NCBI GenBank assembly: GCA_002315875.1
Contig: DCIL01000105.1
Span: 15,693-23,582 of the forward strand
Length of the DNA: 7,890 nucleotides
From: Verrucomicrobia bacterium UBA1727
GTDB lineage: Bacteria > Verrucomicrobiota > Kiritimatiellia > RFP12 > UBA1067
Direction of reading: 5' to 3'
A program made the position numbers and the translations under genes. The notes below the pieces were generated by a model, which made no database searches, was not told the DNA's origin, and was given only the letters and a program-made list of their open reading frames with translations. Below, in pieces: positions 6,472-7,890 of this stretch (positions are counted from its first letter, which is position 1; the number at the start of each line of letters is the position of its first letter).

Positions 6472-7320
6472 GTGTCCCTCGCCCGCACGAAATATGGCGT
6501 GGAATACAATCCGAGACAGTTGGAGAAGGAGTCCAACGGTCTCGGATGGATTCTTGCCGTCGTTGCGGTATTGACGCTCGTGTCGCTGGCGGTCACGCTG
6601 GTTGGACGCTACCGCGATGCCGAGCGCGAGCGGAAGCTGGCGATCGAGGCGGAAGCGGCAGAGAAGCCGGTCGGTCCGGTTGAGATTTCGTCTTCGGCTT
6701 CGAATGTGCCTTCCGATGAGACCGGCAAGGTTTCGGTGGTGGAGGCGACGCGATTTGACAAGCGTCCTCCGAAACTGCAGAATCTGCTCTTGCGACTTGA
6801 GGAGGCGGAGAAGGCGCGCAACGTGCAGATGGCGGCTACGACCATCGAGTCCATCCGCGCCTTGCCCGGTTCGCCGGCGGCGGATCTCGATGACGCTCTC
6901 GCGCGGCGGTTGGGGACGCTGAACGTCCGGCGATTGCTGACGATGCGGTCCAGCGAGTGGGTTAAGAAGGTGGAGGTGCGGTCCGGACAGTCCGCCTCGC
7001 GCATCGCCTCCGAAAACGGCAGCACTCTCGCCTCGTTCAGGCGCCTGAACGGCAAGGTAGCAGATCGCCTCGTTGCAGGCGCCGTGGTGTATGTGATGGA
7101 TCATCCGCGCTTCAACCTCGTCATCCACCGCCGTCAGCTCTGTGCCGACCTTTCGCTCAACGGCAAGTTCTTCAAGCGCTACGATCTAAAGGCGGCGCCG
7201 AAGTTCAAGGAGGGACAATACGAGTGGGTGGAGATCGGTTCGCGCGTGGATTTCAAGGATCGCGAGGAACTTGATTTGCTCCTGCCGCGCTCAACGAGCG
7301 TGCTCATTTCCGAGTTGTAA
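6472..7320 (+). CDS. Membrane-anchored LysM-like protein
   Basis: 282 residues from a GTG directly after the yajC stop (TAAGTG), with no visible ribosome binding site; no in-frame ATG occurs before residue 120. A short polar N-terminus is followed by one membrane helix at about 24-45, then a charged Ala/Glu-rich linker. A helical segment at 97-155 (LQNLLLRLEEAEKARN) may pack or dimerise. Residues 163-209 fit LysM: VKKVEVRSGQSASRIAS, then LASFRRLNG, then LVAGAVVYVM, corresponding to the GDTLxxIA, LRxLN and LxxGxxLxV parts. The next 30 residues (FNLVIHRRQLCADLSLNGKFFKRYDL) resemble the first strands of a YkuD L,D-transpeptidase, but the HxxxS-Cys catalytic motif is absent and the protein ends about 40 residues later. 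LysM usually binds peptidoglycan; a cell-wall-associated non-enzymatic role is inference. Confidence 0.8.
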   Translation: MSLARTKYGVEYNPRQLEKESNGLGWILAVVAVLTLVSLAVTLVGRYRDAERERKLAIEAEAAEKPVGPVEISSSASNVPSDETGKVSVVEATRFDKRPPKLQNLLLRLEEAEKARNVQMAATTIESIRALPGSPAADLDDALARRLGTLNVRRLLTMRSSEWVKKVEVRSGQSASRIASENGSTLASFRRLNGKVADRLVAGAVVYVMDHPRFNLVIHRRQLCADLSLNGKFFKRYDLKAAPKFKEGQYEWVEIGSRVDFKDREELDLLLPRSTSVLISEL

Positions 7321-7323
7321 TCC

Positions 7324-7328
7324 GAGGA
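7324..7328 (+). promoter_or_regulatory. Ribosome binding site of queD
   Basis: GAGGA lies in the 15-base gap after the LysM-like gene, seven bases before the queD ATG, and supports that start. Confidence 0.6.
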
Positions 7329-7335
7329 CAAGACG

Positions 7336-7755
7336 ATGACGACAGTAACAAAGACAGTTAAGTTCGACGCGGCCCACGTGCTGACCAATCACGAGGGACT
7401 TTGCAAGAACCTTCACGGTCACACCTATCGCGTGGACGTATCGGTCACGGCAGACGAAACGTCCAGCGGCAAGGATATGGTCATCGATTTCAAGGATCTC
7501 AAGCGAATCGCTACCGAGACGATCTGCGATCGCTTCGATCACGCCTTCGTCTACAATACCGCTTCCGCTGGCGAATGCGAGATTGCCGCGGTCGTCGAGC
7601 GCAACGGCATGCGCACGGTGGCGATACCATTCCGCTCAACGGCGGAAAATCTCGCCAAACTGTTCTTTGACGAACTTTCCGAGAAAACAACCGGCCTTGC
7701 CGCAGTAAAGGTCTGGGAGACCGCCGATAGCTGCGCCGAATACAGGAGGCAATAA
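7336..7755 (+). CDS. queD: 6-carboxy-5,6,7,8-tetrahydropterin synthase
   Basis: 139 residues, normal for the 6-pyruvoyl-tetrahydropterin synthase fold. QueD converts 7,8-dihydroneopterin triphosphate to 6-carboxytetrahydropterin, the first committed step towards preQ0 and queuosine. Zinc ligands are visible as His14 (FDAAH) and His27/His29 in the CxxxHGH motif; Cys23 of the same motif is the catalytic Cys that marks the QueD subgroup. IDFKDLK at 50-56, the catalytic-type Asp68-His69 pair in FDHAFVYN, the STAENLA helix start at 101-107 and Glu128 in VWET complete the active-site pattern. The segment FVYNTASAGECEIAAVV at 71-87 is slightly longer than the equivalent loop in short homologues. The stop overlaps the next start (TAATG), and the neighbour queF acts later in the same pathway. 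Confidence 0.95.
   Translation: MTTVTKTVKFDAAHVLTNHEGLCKNLHGHTYRVDVSVTADETSSGKDMVIDFKDLKRIATETICDRFDHAFVYNTASAGECEIAAVVERNGMRTVAIPFRSTAENLAKLFFDELSEKTTGLAAVKVWETADSCAEYRRQ
7744..7749 (+). promoter_or_regulatory. Ribosome binding site of queF
   Basis: AGGAGG, the strongest such site in the window, is inside the last codons of queD and five bases before the queF ATG at 7755. A second ATG at 7763 is out of frame. Confidence 0.75.
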
Positions 7756-7890
7756 TGAGAAATGACCTTGATAAGCTGACTACGCTCGGCAAGACCACTG
7801 AGGCGCCGAAGGATTACGATCCGTCCGTTCTCGACGCGTTCGCCAACAAGCATCCCGATCGCGATTACTGGGTGACGTTTACCGCGCCCG
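7755..7890 (+). CDS. queF: NADPH-dependent preQ0 reductase QueF (3' end outside window)
   Basis: 45 codons are visible before the right edge. They read as the N-terminus of the short, unimodular QueF type: LTTLGKTTEAP, then YDPSVLDAF, then NKHPDRDYWVTFTAP. From memory this matches the B. subtilis pattern of a Leu-Gly motif, YxPxVLExFPNKHxNRDYxVxFxCPEFTSLCP. The catalytic Cys, expected in an EFTSLCP motif, and the QueF signature lie just beyond the window. QueF reduces the nitrile of preQ0 to the aminomethyl group of preQ1 using NADPH, the base that Tgt then inserts. It overlaps queD by one base. Confidence 0.88.
   Translation, partial: MRNDLDKLTTLGKTTEAPKDYDPSVLDAFANKHPDRDYWVTFTAP

Noticed and set aside
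7321..7335. Terminator or promoter in the gap before queD
   Set aside because: The gap is 15 bases, holds a ribosome binding site, and has no hairpin or T-run.

Overview
The window is a dense, single-strand stretch of a GC-rich bacterial chromosome. Nine consecutive genes lie on the + strand; the first is cut at the left edge and the last at the right edge. They are separated by at most 15 bases, and most overlap by 1 to 8 bases (ATGA or TAATG junctions) or abut. There is no stretch above 300 bases without a gene, and no room for an intrinsic terminator or a conventional promoter. I saw no tRNA or rRNA gene, CRISPR array, insertion sequence or phage gene. The housekeeping genes are full length with intact motifs. 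The lineage cannot be fixed from this window. The mix of a GYF_2/coiled-coil protein, a secreted protein that resembles planctomycete/verrucomicrobial hypotheticals, and compact gene packing makes me lean weakly towards the PVC group (Verrucomicrobiota, Kiritimatiellota, Lentisphaerota).

Left region (1-2937): two neighbouring genes encode proteins with a highly charged tetrapeptide repeat (VEKI/VEVP type). The first is visible only as its repeat plus a Pro-rich and basic C-terminus. The second is complete: two N-terminal GYF_2-like modules, about 100 residues of charged repeat, then about 230 residues of predicted coiled coil. A third, coupled gene encodes an unrecognised protein with a short N-terminal hydrophobic segment, probably exported.

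Middle region (2934-6471): four conserved genes. They are a tRNA-dihydrouridine synthase (dus), the ribosome-associated GTPase Obg, tRNA-guanine transglycosylase (tgt), and the Sec translocase accessory protein YajC. The tgt-yajC adjacency is widely conserved in bacteria, but secD/secF do not follow here.

Right region (6472-7890): a membrane-anchored LysM-type protein of unclear function, then queD and the start of queF. Together with tgt these make part of the queuosine tRNA-modification pathway: QueD makes carboxytetrahydropterin, QueF reduces preQ0 to preQ1, and Tgt inserts preQ1 at position 34 of tRNA. With dus, the operon has a clear tRNA-modification/translation theme.

The least explained part is the repeat/GYF_2 gene pair at the left end. 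Its repeat core resembles the EKIVEVP motif of eukaryotic alveolins, the membrane-skeleton proteins of alveolates.
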